From assembly GCF_004959925.1 (NCBI RefSeq), contig NZ_SPUW01000001.1, positions 62,001-126,000 of the forward strand: a DNA stretch of 64,000 nucleotides, written 5' to 3'. The position numbers were made by a program, and so were the translations under genes. Shown piece after piece: positions 42,879 to 52,373 of the stretch. The DNA comes from Pseudooceanicola onchidii (GTDB lineage: Bacteria > Pseudomonadota > Alphaproteobacteria > Rhodobacterales > Rhodobacteraceae). A model generated the notes under the pieces. The model had not been told where the DNA came from. It worked only from the letters and a program-made list of their open reading frames with translations, and did not search any database. How positions within the stretch are numbered: the stretch's first letter is position 1; each line of letters begins with the position of its first letter.

Positions 42879-44036
42879 TCATTCCTCGATGCCACGGAAC
42901 CACGCTGCGGGGTCCTGCGGGGTATTGTCTTGTCTGACTTCCATATAGAGCGTTTCGCTGCGCCCGTTACCAGAGCCTTCCGTCGACCCGTCCGCCGTCA
43001 ACAGCGCGTCAAGATCGGGGTCGTCACCCCCCATCAGACCAAGCGGCGCGCCCGCGGCCACGATATCACCCGAGGCACCATAGACAACGTCCAGTCCGGC
43101 GAACACGAAAAGAATGCCGGTTTCGGGCTCAAGAATGATCACGTTTCCAAGATCGAGAAGCGGACCACGATAGCGGATGGTCGCCGCCGTGGGCGAAGTC
43201 ACAAGGGCCCGGGGGCGGGTGGCCAGCACGACGCCCGCGCGGGTGATCCCGGCGGCATCGGCCTCTCCGGCGCGGCGCAGGACACGGCCCTGCACGGGCA
43301 GGGGCAGATCGCCCTTGCGCGCGGTGACCGGCGGCAGGTCAAGGTCGCGTTCGCTGTCGGTGATGTCGGCAAGCCCCGAGGCAAAGGCAGATAATGTCTC
43401 GGTCGAGGCGATCAGAAGCGCGGTCTTGATCGGATCCTCGGTGAACTTGCGTGGCAGGTCGGTGCGATCCGCGATGGCCTGGCTCAGGTCCGTGCGCGCC
43501 TCTTGCACGCCGCGCAGGCCGTCGGCCAGCGTGCGTGCGGCGCTTTCCTGCAGCTGCCGCAGCACGCGCACCTCGTTCAACTGGCCACGCAGCTGGGCGG
43601 CGCGGGCATCCAGCGCGCGCGACACATCCGCCACGATCATCGCCGACCGGGCCGTGCCGACCGCGCCCGAGGGGTGCAGGAAGACCACCGGTGTTCCGGT
43701 GCCGCCCATGACCTCGAGCGTGCCGAGAAGCTGCGCGATCTCTCCGTCGCGCGAGGCCAGGTCGGCGGCCAGCACGGCCTCGCGCGCCGACACCTGTCGC
43801 AGGCCTTCGCGCATCGCGGCCAGCCCGTCCTCGAAGGCGCGGGTGGTTTCGGTCAGCGCCGCGACCCGGTCCGGCGCCTCGTCCGCCGCATCCAGCATCG
43901 CCGTCGCCCGTTCGATCGCCTGCATCGCCGCCGTGGCCGCCGCCGCCGTGTCGCTTTGCGCCCGCAGCCCGCCGGGCAGCGCCAGTGCAAGGACCAGCGC
44001 AGCGATCAGGGCAAGAAGGCGGGCGGTGCGGGTCAT
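42879..44036 (-). CDS. envC: EnvC-like murein hydrolase activator (degenerate LytM domain)
   Basis: A 385-residue periplasmic protein. A signal peptide (MTRTARLLALIAALVLALAL) is followed by a coiled-coil region to about residue 230 and a C-terminal LytM/M23 domain (about 255-385). Zinc ligands of active M23 peptidases are missing: the usual H-G-x-x-T-x-Y-x-H-L segment reads ETGILFVFAGL, so the domain should activate amidases instead of cutting peptidoglycan, as for E. coli EnvC. The ATG overlaps the gpmI stop by four bases. It is probably co-transcribed with gpmI and ctpA. Confidence 0.85.
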   Translation of the reverse strand: MTRTARLLALIAALVLALALPGGLRAQSDTAAAATAAMQAIERATAMLDAADEAPDRVAALTETTRAFEDGLAAMREGLRQVSAREAVLAADLASRDGEIAQLLGTLEVMGGTGTPVVFLHPSGAVGTARSAMIVADVSRALDARAAQLRGQLNEVRVLRQLQESAARTLADGLRGVQEARTDLSQAIADRTDLPRKFTEDPIKTALLIASTETLSAFASGLADITDSERDLDLPPVTARKGDLPLPVQGRVLRRAGEADAAGITRAGVVLATRPRALVTSPTAATIRYRGPLLDLGNVIILEPETGILFVFAGLDVVYGASGDIVAAGAPLGLMGGDDPDLDALLTADGSTEGSGNGRSETLYMEVRQDNTPQDPAAWFRGIEE

Positions 44037-45550
44037 GCGATCAGGCTTTCCCCCGTCATCTCGTCCGGTTTGGGTAGCCCCATCAGGTCCAGCAGCGTCG
44101 GGGCCAGATCGGCCAGCCGCCCGGCCCGCAGGGTCGCGCCCGCCGGTCCGCCGATCAGCGCCACGGGCACCAGGTTGGTCGTATGCGCGGTATGAGGCCC
44201 GCCGGTCACCGGATCGACCATGACCTCGCAATTGCCGTGATCGGCCGTCAGGATCATCGCGCCGCCCGCCTGTTCCAGCGCCGCCAGCACGCGCGCCAGC
44301 CCGCGATCCACCGCCGCACAGGCCGCCATCGCGGCCTTCAGATCCCCGGTGTGGCCGACCATGTCTGGGTTGGCGTAGTTGGTGACGATCAGGTCGTAGC
44401 CCTTTTCGATCGCGGCGACGAACTGGTCCGTGACCTCTTCCGACGACATCTCGGGCTGCAGGTCATAGGTGGCGACCTTGGGCGAGAGGGGCATGAACCG
44501 GTCTTCGCCCGCCTTCACGTTCTCGACCCCGCCATCGAGGAAGAAGGTCACATGCGGATATTTCTCGGTCTCGGCCAGCCGGAACTGGGTCTTGCCCTGT
44601 TTCGCGACCCATTCGCCAAGCGTGTTCACGATCTCCTGCTTGGGATAGCAGGTGGTCATGTAGGCGTTATGCGCCTCGGAGTAGTCGACCATCCCCAGCA
44701 GCGCCGCCCAGTCGGGGCGCGGCCCGGTGTCGAAGGCCGAAAACCCCGGCTCGCCCACGGCGCTCAGGATCTCGCGCGCGCGGTCGGCGCGGAAATTGAG
44801 ACAGAAGAAACCGTCGCCGTCCTGCGCGCCCCTGTAGCCGCCGATCACCGTGGGGGTGATGAATTCATCCGTTTCGCCGTTCTCGTAGCCGCGGGTGATG
44901 GCCGCATGGGCCGTGGCGCACTTCTGACCCGCGCCGTTGATCATGGCGGCATGCGCCTCGGCCACGCGGTCCCACCTGTTGTCGCGGTCCATCGCGTAGT
45001 AGCGCCCCGAGAGGCTGGCGATGGCGGCATTTTCCGGCAGCGCGTCTTCGAGGTCGGAGAGATAGCTGTAGGCGGACTTGGGCGCGACATCGCGCCCGTC
45101 GGTCACGGCGTGGAAGGCCACCGGCACACCGGCCCCGGCGATGGCCGCGATCGCCGCCTTGATGTGGTCGACATGCCCATGCACCCCGCCGTCGGACATC
45201 AGCCCCATGACATGGGCCGTGCCGCCGCTGGCTTTCAGCTTGTCGATGAAGGCGGTGAGTGCGTCGTTACGGGCGAACGACCCGTCCTCGATCGCCAGGT
45301 CGATCTGGCCCAGGTCCATCGCCACCACCCGGCCCGCTCCGATATTGGTGTGCCCCACCTCGGAATTGCCCATCTGTCCGCGCGGCAGCCCGACGTCCGG
45401 CCCATGCGTCACCAGCGTGGCGTTCGGGCAGGTCGCCATGATCCGGTCATAGGTCGGCGTGTCGGCCAGATGCGGGGCGTTGGCCTCGGTCCGGTCGGAC
45501 AGGCCCCATCCGTCGAGAATGCACAGGACGACGGGTTTCGGTGTGCTCAT
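44033..45550 (-). CDS. gpmI: 2,3-bisphosphoglycerate-independent phosphoglycerate mutase
   Basis: A 505-residue metalloenzyme of glycolysis/gluconeogenesis that interconverts 3- and 2-phosphoglycerate. The N-terminus PVVLCILDGWGLS supplies the first metal aspartate, and MGNSEVGHTNIGAGR contains the phospho-serine nucleophile. HGHVDH, RADRAREI and the C-terminal NYANPDMVGHTGD and TADHGNCE motifs complete the two manganese sites. Length matches the family. It overlaps the envC-like gene, placing a glycolytic enzyme in an operon with cell-wall maintenance genes, an arrangement widespread in alphaproteobacteria. Confidence 0.96.
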   Translation of the reverse strand: MSTPKPVVLCILDGWGLSDRTEANAPHLADTPTYDRIMATCPNATLVTHGPDVGLPRGQMGNSEVGHTNIGAGRVVAMDLGQIDLAIEDGSFARNDALTAFIDKLKASGGTAHVMGLMSDGGVHGHVDHIKAAIAAIAGAGVPVAFHAVTDGRDVAPKSAYSYLSDLEDALPENAAIASLSGRYYAMDRDNRWDRVAEAHAAMINGAGQKCATAHAAITRGYENGETDEFITPTVIGGYRGAQDGDGFFCLNFRADRAREILSAVGEPGFSAFDTGPRPDWAALLGMVDYSEAHNAYMTTCYPKQEIVNTLGEWVAKQGKTQFRLAETEKYPHVTFFLDGGVENVKAGEDRFMPLSPKVATYDLQPEMSSEEVTDQFVAAIEKGYDLIVTNYANPDMVGHTGDLKAAMAACAAVDRGLARVLAALEQAGGAMILTADHGNCEVMVDPVTGGPHTAHTTNLVPVALIGGPAGATLRAGRLADLAPTLLDLMGLPKPDEMTGESLIA

Positions 45551-45630
45551 GCTGACTGCTCCGGCCTTTTTCGGGGCCTGTTTAGCGGGGATGGGCGCGG
45601 GGGTGAAGGTGCCTCTGAGGCAAAGCGCAA

Positions 45631-45695
45631 GGGGCGCTGCCCCTCATGAGCCCGTGCGGGCTCATTCACCCCGAGGTATTTTCGACCAGAAGAAG
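45631..45695. repeat. Composite intergenic repeat, copy 2
   Basis: Stems GGGGC/GCCCC (45631-45643) and ATGAGCCCG/CGGGCTCAT (45646-45665) are followed at once by the 23-base core 45673-45695, identical to 38174-38196. It lies in the 181-base gap between gpmI and rlmH. Confidence 0.6.
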
Positions 45696-45731
45696 AGGGG
45701 CGGAAGTAGAGGGCCTGAGGGCGCGCGCGGC

Positions 45732-46202
45732 TCACACCCGGTGATAGGGCGACCCGGCCAGGATCGTGGTGGCGCGGTAGATCTGTTCGGCCAGCATGGC
45801 GCGGGCCAGCATGTGCGGCCAGACCATCTTGCCGAAGGACAGGCTGTGGTCGGCGCGGGCGCGCAGCGCGGGGTCGATCCCGTCCGCGCCGCCGATGACG
45901 AAGGCGGTGTCCTGCGTGCCATCATCCCGCCAGCCCGCCAGCAAGTCGGCAAACTCCGGCGATGTCATCAGGGTGCCGCGTTCGTCGAGCGCGATGATCC
46001 GGGCGTTCGTGGGCAGGGCGCGATCCAGCAGTGCGGCCTCGGCCGTCATGCCGCTGCCCTTCTTGTCCTCGACCTCGGTCACCGTGACGGGGCCCAGCCC
46101 GAGGGCACGACCCGTGCGGGTCGCGCGGGTCAGGTAGTCGTCGATCAGATCGGCCTCGGGCCCCTTGCGCAGGCGCCCGACGGCGCAGATCGTCAGTTTC
46201 AC
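45732..46202 (-). CDS. rlmH: 23S rRNA (pseudouridine1915-N3)-methyltransferase RlmH
   Basis: A 156-residue SPOUT methyltransferase that modifies pseudouridine 1915 in helix 69 of 23S rRNA. The family motifs FVIGGADGI and LSFGKMVWPHMLARAMLAEQIYRA are intact. The C-terminus HRV varies from the common (Y)H(K/R) ending. The start is a GTG at 46202 giving VKLTICAVGRL, seven bases after the rsfS stop; a longer frame would overlap rsfS. The pairing rsfS-rlmH is conserved in many bacteria. Confidence 0.93.
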   Translation of the reverse strand: MKLTICAVGRLRKGPEADLIDDYLTRATRTGRALGLGPVTVTEVEDKKGSGMTAEAALLDRALPTNARIIALDERGTLMTSPEFADLLAGWRDDGTQDTAFVIGGADGIDPALRARADHSLSFGKMVWPHMLARAMLAEQIYRATTILAGSPYHRV

Positions 46203-46209
46203 GCGGGCG

Positions 46210-46572
46210 TCAGGCGTGGGTGGCGTCGGACTTGGACGGCATCCACATCTTTTCAAGCTGGTAGAATTCGCGCACCTCGGGGCGGAACACATGCACCACC
46301 ACGTCGCCGGTGTCGATCAAGACCCAGTCGCCGGTTTCCTTGCCTTCGATCTTCGCGGTGAAGCCGTAGGTCTGCTTGATGCGGTCGACCAGCTTTTCCG
46401 CGATCGCGGCCACCTGGCGCGAGGAGCGCCCGGAGCAGACGACCATGAAGTCGCCCATGGAAGACCGGCCGCGCAGGTCGATCTGCACGATGTCTTCGGC
46501 CTTGTCGTCGTCGAGGGAGGTCAGGATCAGCTCCAGCAGGGATTCGCTGATCGACTGGTCATGCGCCGTCAT
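46210..46572 (-). CDS. rsfS: Ribosome silencing factor RsfS
   Basis: A 120-residue protein with the RsfS core: LDDDKAEDIVQIDLRG, GDFMVVCSGRSSRQVAAIAEKL, the GDWVLIDTGDVVVHVF signature and the C-terminal REFYQLEKMW. RsfS binds L14 and blocks subunit joining when nutrients are short. I start it at the ATG 46572, which overlaps the stop of an 18-codon upstream ORF with a good ribosome-binding site. A longer frame beginning at the ATG 46668 is possible but would add 32 residues with no family similarity. It is followed by rlmH. Confidence 0.88.
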   Translation of the reverse strand: MTAHDQSISESLLELILTSLDDDKAEDIVQIDLRGRSSMGDFMVVCSGRSSRQVAAIAEKLVDRIKQTYGFTAKIEGKETGDWVLIDTGDVVVHVFRPEVREFYQLEKMWMPSKSDATHA

Positions 46573-46625
46573 CGCGGCGCCCTTGGGAGCGGTGTCTGCC
46601 GCTGCAAGTTGAAGTGACAGGACAT
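46569..46625 (-). CDS. Possible upstream ORF coupled to rsfS
   Basis: ATG at 46625, preceded by AAGGAGGACA, opens an 18-codon frame, MSCHFNLQRQTPLPRAPR, whose TGA overlaps the rsfS ATG as ATGA. This is a layout for translational coupling. The peptide itself shows no motif. Alternatively the strong Shine-Dalgarno serves an unrecognised rsfS start. Confidence 0.4.
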   Translation of the reverse strand: MSCHFNLQRQTPLPRAPR

Positions 46626-46724
46626 TGTCCTCCTTGTGGCGCGCCGCCTGAGTCCCGGCGCTGGACATGGATCAAAGGTAACATCGCGCCGATGTCTTTT
46701 CAATGAACCCGCGGCGCATCGGCG

Positions 46725-48038
46725 TCAATCGGGCGCTTTCGCCGGATCGTTCAGCACCCGCACCTCACGCTGCGGGAAGGGAATCGAGATGCCATGCGCC
46801 TGAAACGCGTCCCAGAGCGCGAGGTAGACATTGCCCCGGATGTTGGTCAGCCCGCCCGTGGGGTCGCGGATCCAGAAGCGCAGGATGTAGTCGACCGAAC
46901 TGTCGCCGAAGCCGACGATATGGCAGACCGGGGCCTTGTGGCCCAGCACCCGGTCCACGCTCTGCGCGGCCTCGATCGCGACCTTGCGCACGAGGTGCGG
47001 ATCGTCGCCGTAGGCGGTGCCGAAATAGATGTCGAGCCGGACGAAATCATCCGAATGCGACCAGTTGACCACCTGTCCGGTGATCAGGTCCTCGTTCGGG
47101 ATCAGGTATTCCTTGCCGTCGCGGGTGACGACCGACACGTAGCGTGCCCCGAGCGAATTGATCCAGCCGAAGGTTTCCCCGAGGGAGATCACGTCGCCGG
47201 GCTTCACCGACTTGTCGAGCAGGATGATGATGCCGGACACCAGGTTCGACACCACCTTCTGCAGGCCGAAGCCCAGGCCCACGCCGATCGCGCCCGACAG
47301 CACCGCAAGACCCGTCAGATCGACGCCCACGGTTTTCAGCCCGATGAACAGCGCGAGCCCGTACAGCAGCAGCTGCAGGAACTTGACCACCAGCACCCGC
47401 ATCGATGGGCTGATGTCCTCGACCCGGCTGATGTTGGCGGCCGAGGCGTGGCTGAGGAACCGCGCGACCGTGAAGAGCGCGGTCAGCAGCACCACCGCCT
47501 GCAGCACCATCCAGAGCGTGATCTGGGTCTCGCCGATCCCGATGCCGATGCTGGTGAACAGTGCCTGCGCCTCGTCGGTGAGGCCAAGGATCACCAGCGT
47601 CACCCAGATCCAGCCACCCACCCGAACGATGCTGCGCAGGGCATTGTTGGCGATGATCCGGGTGGCCAGCGCAATGACCAGCCAGGCGAAGGCAAGGCTG
47701 CCGATCACGCCCAGCAGATAGGACCGCGACGGCCAGGTGACTTCGCGCATGATCCAGATGACGGGCCAGATCAACGCAACGAAGATCAGCAGCCGCATCC
47801 GTCGGTGCACCAACAGCGCGGCCCGCAGCCGCCACTTGGGCCAGCCGTCGCGTGTCCTCAGCCAGTCGTGATACCGTGGCCCGATCGCCTTCGTCAGGAT
47901 CGCGGCCGCGATTACCAGCCCGATGGCGATCAGGATCTGGTAGGCATTCCACGGACGCAGCAACCCGTTCAGAAAGACCTCGGCCTGTGAATACAGGCTT
48001 TGCGCGATGTCCTGCGCGACCTCGACCGTGTCATTCAT
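46725..48038 (-). CDS. MscS-family mechanosensitive channel
   Basis: A 437-residue inner-membrane channel with about six TM helices before the MscS core. The pore-lining segment is AVLSGAIGVGLGFGLQKVVSNLVSG, followed by the beta domain (KPGDVISLGETFGWINSLGARY) and a C-terminal alpha/beta domain ending near HGISIPFPQREVRVL. The ATG at 48038 follows GGAGGGGCTGCCC. It differs from the larger YbiO-like channel in this window and represents a second osmotic safety valve. It lies upstream of rsfS on the same strand with a gap of about 150 bases. Confidence 0.9.
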   Translation of the reverse strand: MNDTVEVAQDIAQSLYSQAEVFLNGLLRPWNAYQILIAIGLVIAAAILTKAIGPRYHDWLRTRDGWPKWRLRAALLVHRRMRLLIFVALIWPVIWIMREVTWPSRSYLLGVIGSLAFAWLVIALATRIIANNALRSIVRVGGWIWVTLVILGLTDEAQALFTSIGIGIGETQITLWMVLQAVVLLTALFTVARFLSHASAANISRVEDISPSMRVLVVKFLQLLLYGLALFIGLKTVGVDLTGLAVLSGAIGVGLGFGLQKVVSNLVSGIIILLDKSVKPGDVISLGETFGWINSLGARYVSVVTRDGKEYLIPNEDLITGQVVNWSHSDDFVRLDIYFGTAYGDDPHLVRKVAIEAAQSVDRVLGHKAPVCHIVGFGDSSVDYILRFWIRDPTGGLTNIRGNVYLALWDAFQAHGISIPFPQREVRVLNDPAKAPD

Positions 48039-48121
48039 GGGCAGCCCCTCCTGCTGGGAAGTGTCGGCAGCAAGGCACGGGAAAGCAAGGCTTTTGGGTC
48101 GGGGGGCGTTTTGCTTACTTG

Positions 48122-48172
48122 ATGCTGTTGGCACTGGCCGTCTTGCGACTTGTGCGCCGACGCAAGGGCTGA
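48122..48172 (+). CDS. Candidate leucine-rich leader peptide of leuCD
   Basis: The frame encodes MLLALAVLRLVRRRKG: five leucines and two valines in 16 residues, ending in TGA at 48170-48172. A small stem CTTGCG/CGCAAG overlaps the last Leu and Arg codons, and a terminator follows 22 bases after the stop. This is the layout of a leucine attenuator leader. There is no strong ribosome-binding site; TTG at 48119 is an alternative start. The transcription start is not located. Confidence 0.5.
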   Translation: MLLALAVLRLVRRRKG

Positions 48173-48194
48173 TCGGCCCAACCTGACCATTTGT

Positions 48195-48232
48195 CGAGCT
48201 GCCGTCCTGACGGCACTGGCTCGATTTTTTTT
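48195..48232 (+). terminator. Candidate attenuator/terminator upstream of leuC
   Basis: TGCCGT/ACGGCA (48200-48215, 4-base loop) extended by CGAGC/GCTCG (48195-48199 with 48219-48223, 3-base bulge) is followed by eight T residues (48225-48232). No plus-strand gene other than the Leu-rich leader lies upstream, so it is best read as a regulated terminator ahead of leuCD. Confidence 0.65.
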
Positions 48233-48505
48233 GGCGGATGCTTCGTCGGCCCCCCGTCGATCCGGCGAACCCGTCGCTGCAGGCGGCACCTGCGTCAGAC
48301 CCTTGCGGGACTCGGTCGACAGTAGTATCTCAACCGCATGACACGGATTTTCGACATGGACGACCGCGCGCGCCTGCCCTGGCGCTTTTACGGTGCCGCC
48401 CGCACGGTGCTGGCCTCGCTATGAGTCCGCGCCGCGTGCAGCCGTGACGGCGCACGCACGTCCCCGAGCCAAGTATTCACACAGCCAAAGAACGGGAGAG
48501 GACCC

Positions 48506-49911
<1,406 letters not shown>

Positions 49912-49912
<1 letters not shown>

Positions 49913-50517
49913 TGGAAAAGTTCGAAAAAGTGTCCGGCATCGCGGCGCCCATGCCGCTGGTCAACATCGACACCGACATGATCATCCCCAAGGAGTTCCT
50001 GAAGACGATCAAGCGGTCCGGCCTGGGCGTGCATGCCTTTGACGAGATGCGCTATGACCGTCAGGGCAACGAGATCCCCGATTTCGTGCTGAACAAGCCG
50101 CAGTACCGCGACGCCTCGATCATCGTGGCGGGCGACAACTTCGGCTGCGGATCGTCGCGCGAACACGCCCCCTGGGCGCTGGCGGATTTCGGCATAAAGG
50201 TGATCGTCTCGACCTCCTTCGCCGACATCTTCTACAACAACTGCTTCAAGAACGGCATGCTGCCGATCGTGCTTCCGCAGGAACAGGTCGACGTGCTGAT
50301 GAAGGACGCGGAAAAGGGCGCCAATGCCCGGATGGAAGTCGATCTTGAGGCGCAGACGATCTCGACCTCGGACGGCGAAGTCTTCTCGTTCGACATCGAC
50401 CCGTTCAAGAAGCATTGCCTGATCGAAGGGCTCGACGATATTGGCCTGACGCTTGAGAAGGTGTCGGCCATCGACACCTTTGAAACCGCGGCAGCCCAGG
50501 CCCGTCCCTGGGTCTGA
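49912..50517 (+). CDS. leuD: 3-isopropylmalate dehydratase small subunit
   Basis: A 201-residue swivelling domain subunit that pairs with LeuC. The family motifs [16 protein letters not shown] near the N-terminus and [21 protein letters not shown] at about residues 73-93 are intact. The ATG shares its first base with the leuC stop. Length matches family members. It ends the leuCD unit; leuB is encoded separately 4.8 kb downstream with unrelated genes between. Confidence 0.96.
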
Positions 50518-50539
50518 CGACACGAAGTCGGGGGAGGCG

Positions 50540-51157
50540 TCAGACCGCCTCCCTCGGCGCGCTACGCCCGTCGGACAGGATCCGGCGGGTGGGGCGACGC
50601 TGAAACGCCACCAGCGCATTGACGAGGATCAGTGCGATCCCCGACAGCTCGAGTATCCAGTTCACCTTGGCCCCCAGGATCGTGGATCCGATGAGCGCGT
50701 CGAAGTGGTGAAAGCTGAGCGACCGGATCACCACGAAGGTCAGCAGGAAGCCCAGGCCGACAAAGGCGACCCCGACCCGCGGCAGACTGCGGAACAGGTA
50801 GACGAAGCTGACGAACAGCATCAGCAGGCTGAGTGTCGCGATCCCGAGGATGAAGGCGGTCTGGACCGTGCGGCGGTCATCGTACCAGCCCTGCAGCCGC
50901 GCGGCGCAGCGCCCGGTGGCGGTCAGCGCCGTCTGCAGGTCCAGCTGTTTGTTCACGCACAGGAAGGCCGTGACGACGAACAGCAGCCCCCAGAAGATCT
51001 TGTCACGTTCGCGTGCCCGCATGGCGCGAAAACACGCGATGGCCGTCACGAAGTAGGCCGACACGGTCAGCCAACCCATGAACGTCGGGTCGCCGATGGC
51101 CGGAGACCAGCTTTTCGACGCACAATCAAGGATTTGAGAGATATCTACAGGGCGCAT
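50540..51157 (-). CDS. Multi-TM membrane protein of unknown function
   Basis: A 205-residue protein with about five hydrophobic segments (about residues 28-45, 55-70, 98-120, 126-146 and 165-185), a basic C-terminal tail and a cytoplasmic RARERDKIF loop. A conserved-looking CVNKQLDLQT segment follows the second helix. No family recognised. It is convergent with leuD, 22 bases apart, and divergent from the next plus-strand membrane protein across 376 bases. Confidence 0.6.
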   Translation of the reverse strand: MRPVDISQILDCASKSWSPAIGDPTFMGWLTVSAYFVTAIACFRAMRARERDKIFWGLLFVVTAFLCVNKQLDLQTALTATGRCAARLQGWYDDRRTVQTAFILGIATLSLLMLFVSFVYLFRSLPRVGVAFVGLGFLLTFVVIRSLSFHHFDALIGSTILGAKVNWILELSGIALILVNALVAFQRRPTRRILSDGRSAPREAV

Positions 51158-51533
51158 GGCGGCAAGCTAGCCGGCTGAGTCGGCGGCGCAATGGCAAAAT
51201 GCCGTTCGCTTGGCGGTTGTGTCGATCCGGCGATTTCGCGCTGTCGACGGTTTCAGGGTGACGGCAAGTTTGCCTATGTGCCCTGTCGGGGTGGACCACA
51301 ATATTTAGTAAAAGAGGGTCCTTTGGCCCCTTTTTCGTGCCCCTATTGATGCAAGAACGCACCAGTTGGGCCAAGGAATTGCCCGATTTTCAGCCTCTTA
51401 TGGGAACACGTCTTGAGCACACGGCGCGAAGACGGCAAGATTAGGGCAATAATGAGGCACCGCACATGCGGCATCAAGTTGGGATACAGGAGCGGCAACG
51501 CATCGCTCCGGGCCAGTTTGAGGGGAAAGAGCA
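51158..51533. other. 376-base intergenic region
   Basis: A divergent spacer between two membrane-protein genes, more AT-rich than its neighbours. The only structure seen is an imperfect hairpin at 51310-51335 (AAAAGAGGG/CCCCTTTTT), which could end transcription or act as a leader stem. No convincing ORF or RNA gene was found. Confidence 0.5.
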
Positions 51534-52373
51534 GTGATCGTCCGTATGACAGGTGCGTTCTTGCGCGCCCTTCTGATCGCATTGGCGATCGCCACACCAT
51601 CGCTTCTGTTGCCGGATGTCGGCGCGGACACGGCGCAGGTCGTGGTTCTGGTCGCATTGGCCGCCGGCGCCTTCACCTTTGCCGAATACTATTCCCAGTT
51701 CCCGTCGATCCTGGAATTCCGGTTTGCCCCGCCGGTCAACCGACTGCGGTATTTCACCCTGTTCGCCATGGTCCTGATGCTGACGGTGCACTTTTCAGGC
51801 AATGCGCTTGAGACGCCGATCGCGGTCCTGCTGATGAAGCTGGCCAGCCTGATGGCCCATGCGATCGACTTCCCGTTCTCTCCGGTCCGGCTCGTGCTGC
51901 TGGCCCTGCCCGAAGGCACCACGGCGGAAACCGTGTCGATGGTGCGCGATGCCGCCGGGATCGCCTATGTGCTGGCGCTGGTGGGGCTCGTGTCCTTCGG
52001 CGTGCTCGTGCGGATCTACGGCTGGCCCGTACGCTACGGCGCGTTCAACGTCTGGATCAACCTGCCGCTGTTCGACCCCACGGGCGGTGGCGACGTCCTG
52101 ACCCGCCTCAAGCGCGATGCGGTGATTAACGTCGTCTTAGGGTTTCTTCTGCCATTCCTGTTGCCAGCTTTCGTGAAACTGGCGGGGTCGCTGCTGGACA
52201 TGTCGGTGATCGGCAATCCGCACACCCTGATCTGGGTGATGACGCTATGGGCCTTTGTCCCGGCCAACCTGATCATCCGTGGCGTGGCCCTGTCCCGCGT
52301 GGCGGACATCATCGAGGAAAAGCGCCGCCGCACCTACGCGGAGGCGAGCGACGACGGTCTGCAGGCCGTCTGA
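51534..52373 (+). CDS. Polytopic membrane protein of unknown function
   Basis: A 279-residue protein starting with GTG at 51534 after GAGGGGAAAGAGCA. About seven hydrophobic helices are visible, with loops such as YYSQFPSILEFRFAPPVNRLRY and VRIYGWPVRYGAFNVWINLP, and a charged C-terminus. No family recognised from sequence alone. Its stop overlaps the likely start region of the secreted EEP-family protein, implying coupled translation and perhaps a joint envelope role (inference). Confidence 0.65.
   Translation: MIVRMTGAFLRALLIALAIATPSLLLPDVGADTAQVVVLVALAAGAFTFAEYYSQFPSILEFRFAPPVNRLRYFTLFAMVLMLTVHFSGNALETPIAVLLMKLASLMAHAIDFPFSPVRLVLLALPEGTTAETVSMVRDAAGIAYVLALVGLVSFGVLVRIYGWPVRYGAFNVWINLPLFDPTGGGDVLTRLKRDAVINVVLGFLLPFLLPAFVKLAGSLLDMSVIGNPHTLIWVMTLWAFVPANLIIRGVALSRVADIIEEKRRRTYAEASDDGLQAV

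Larger units (their letters stand above)
48039..48505. other. 467-base intergenic region upstream of leuC
   Basis: It holds a leucine-rich short ORF (48122-48172), a strong plus-strand terminator (48195-48232) and, further down, a 28-codon frame at 48338-48424 (starting MTRIFDMDDRARLPW) without a ribosome-binding site, which is probably not a gene. No clear promoter hexamers were found. Confidence 0.6.

Noticed and set aside
48338-48424. 28-codon frame upstream of leuC
   Set aside because: No ribosome-binding site and no Leu enrichment, so it is neither a good gene nor a leader peptide candidate.
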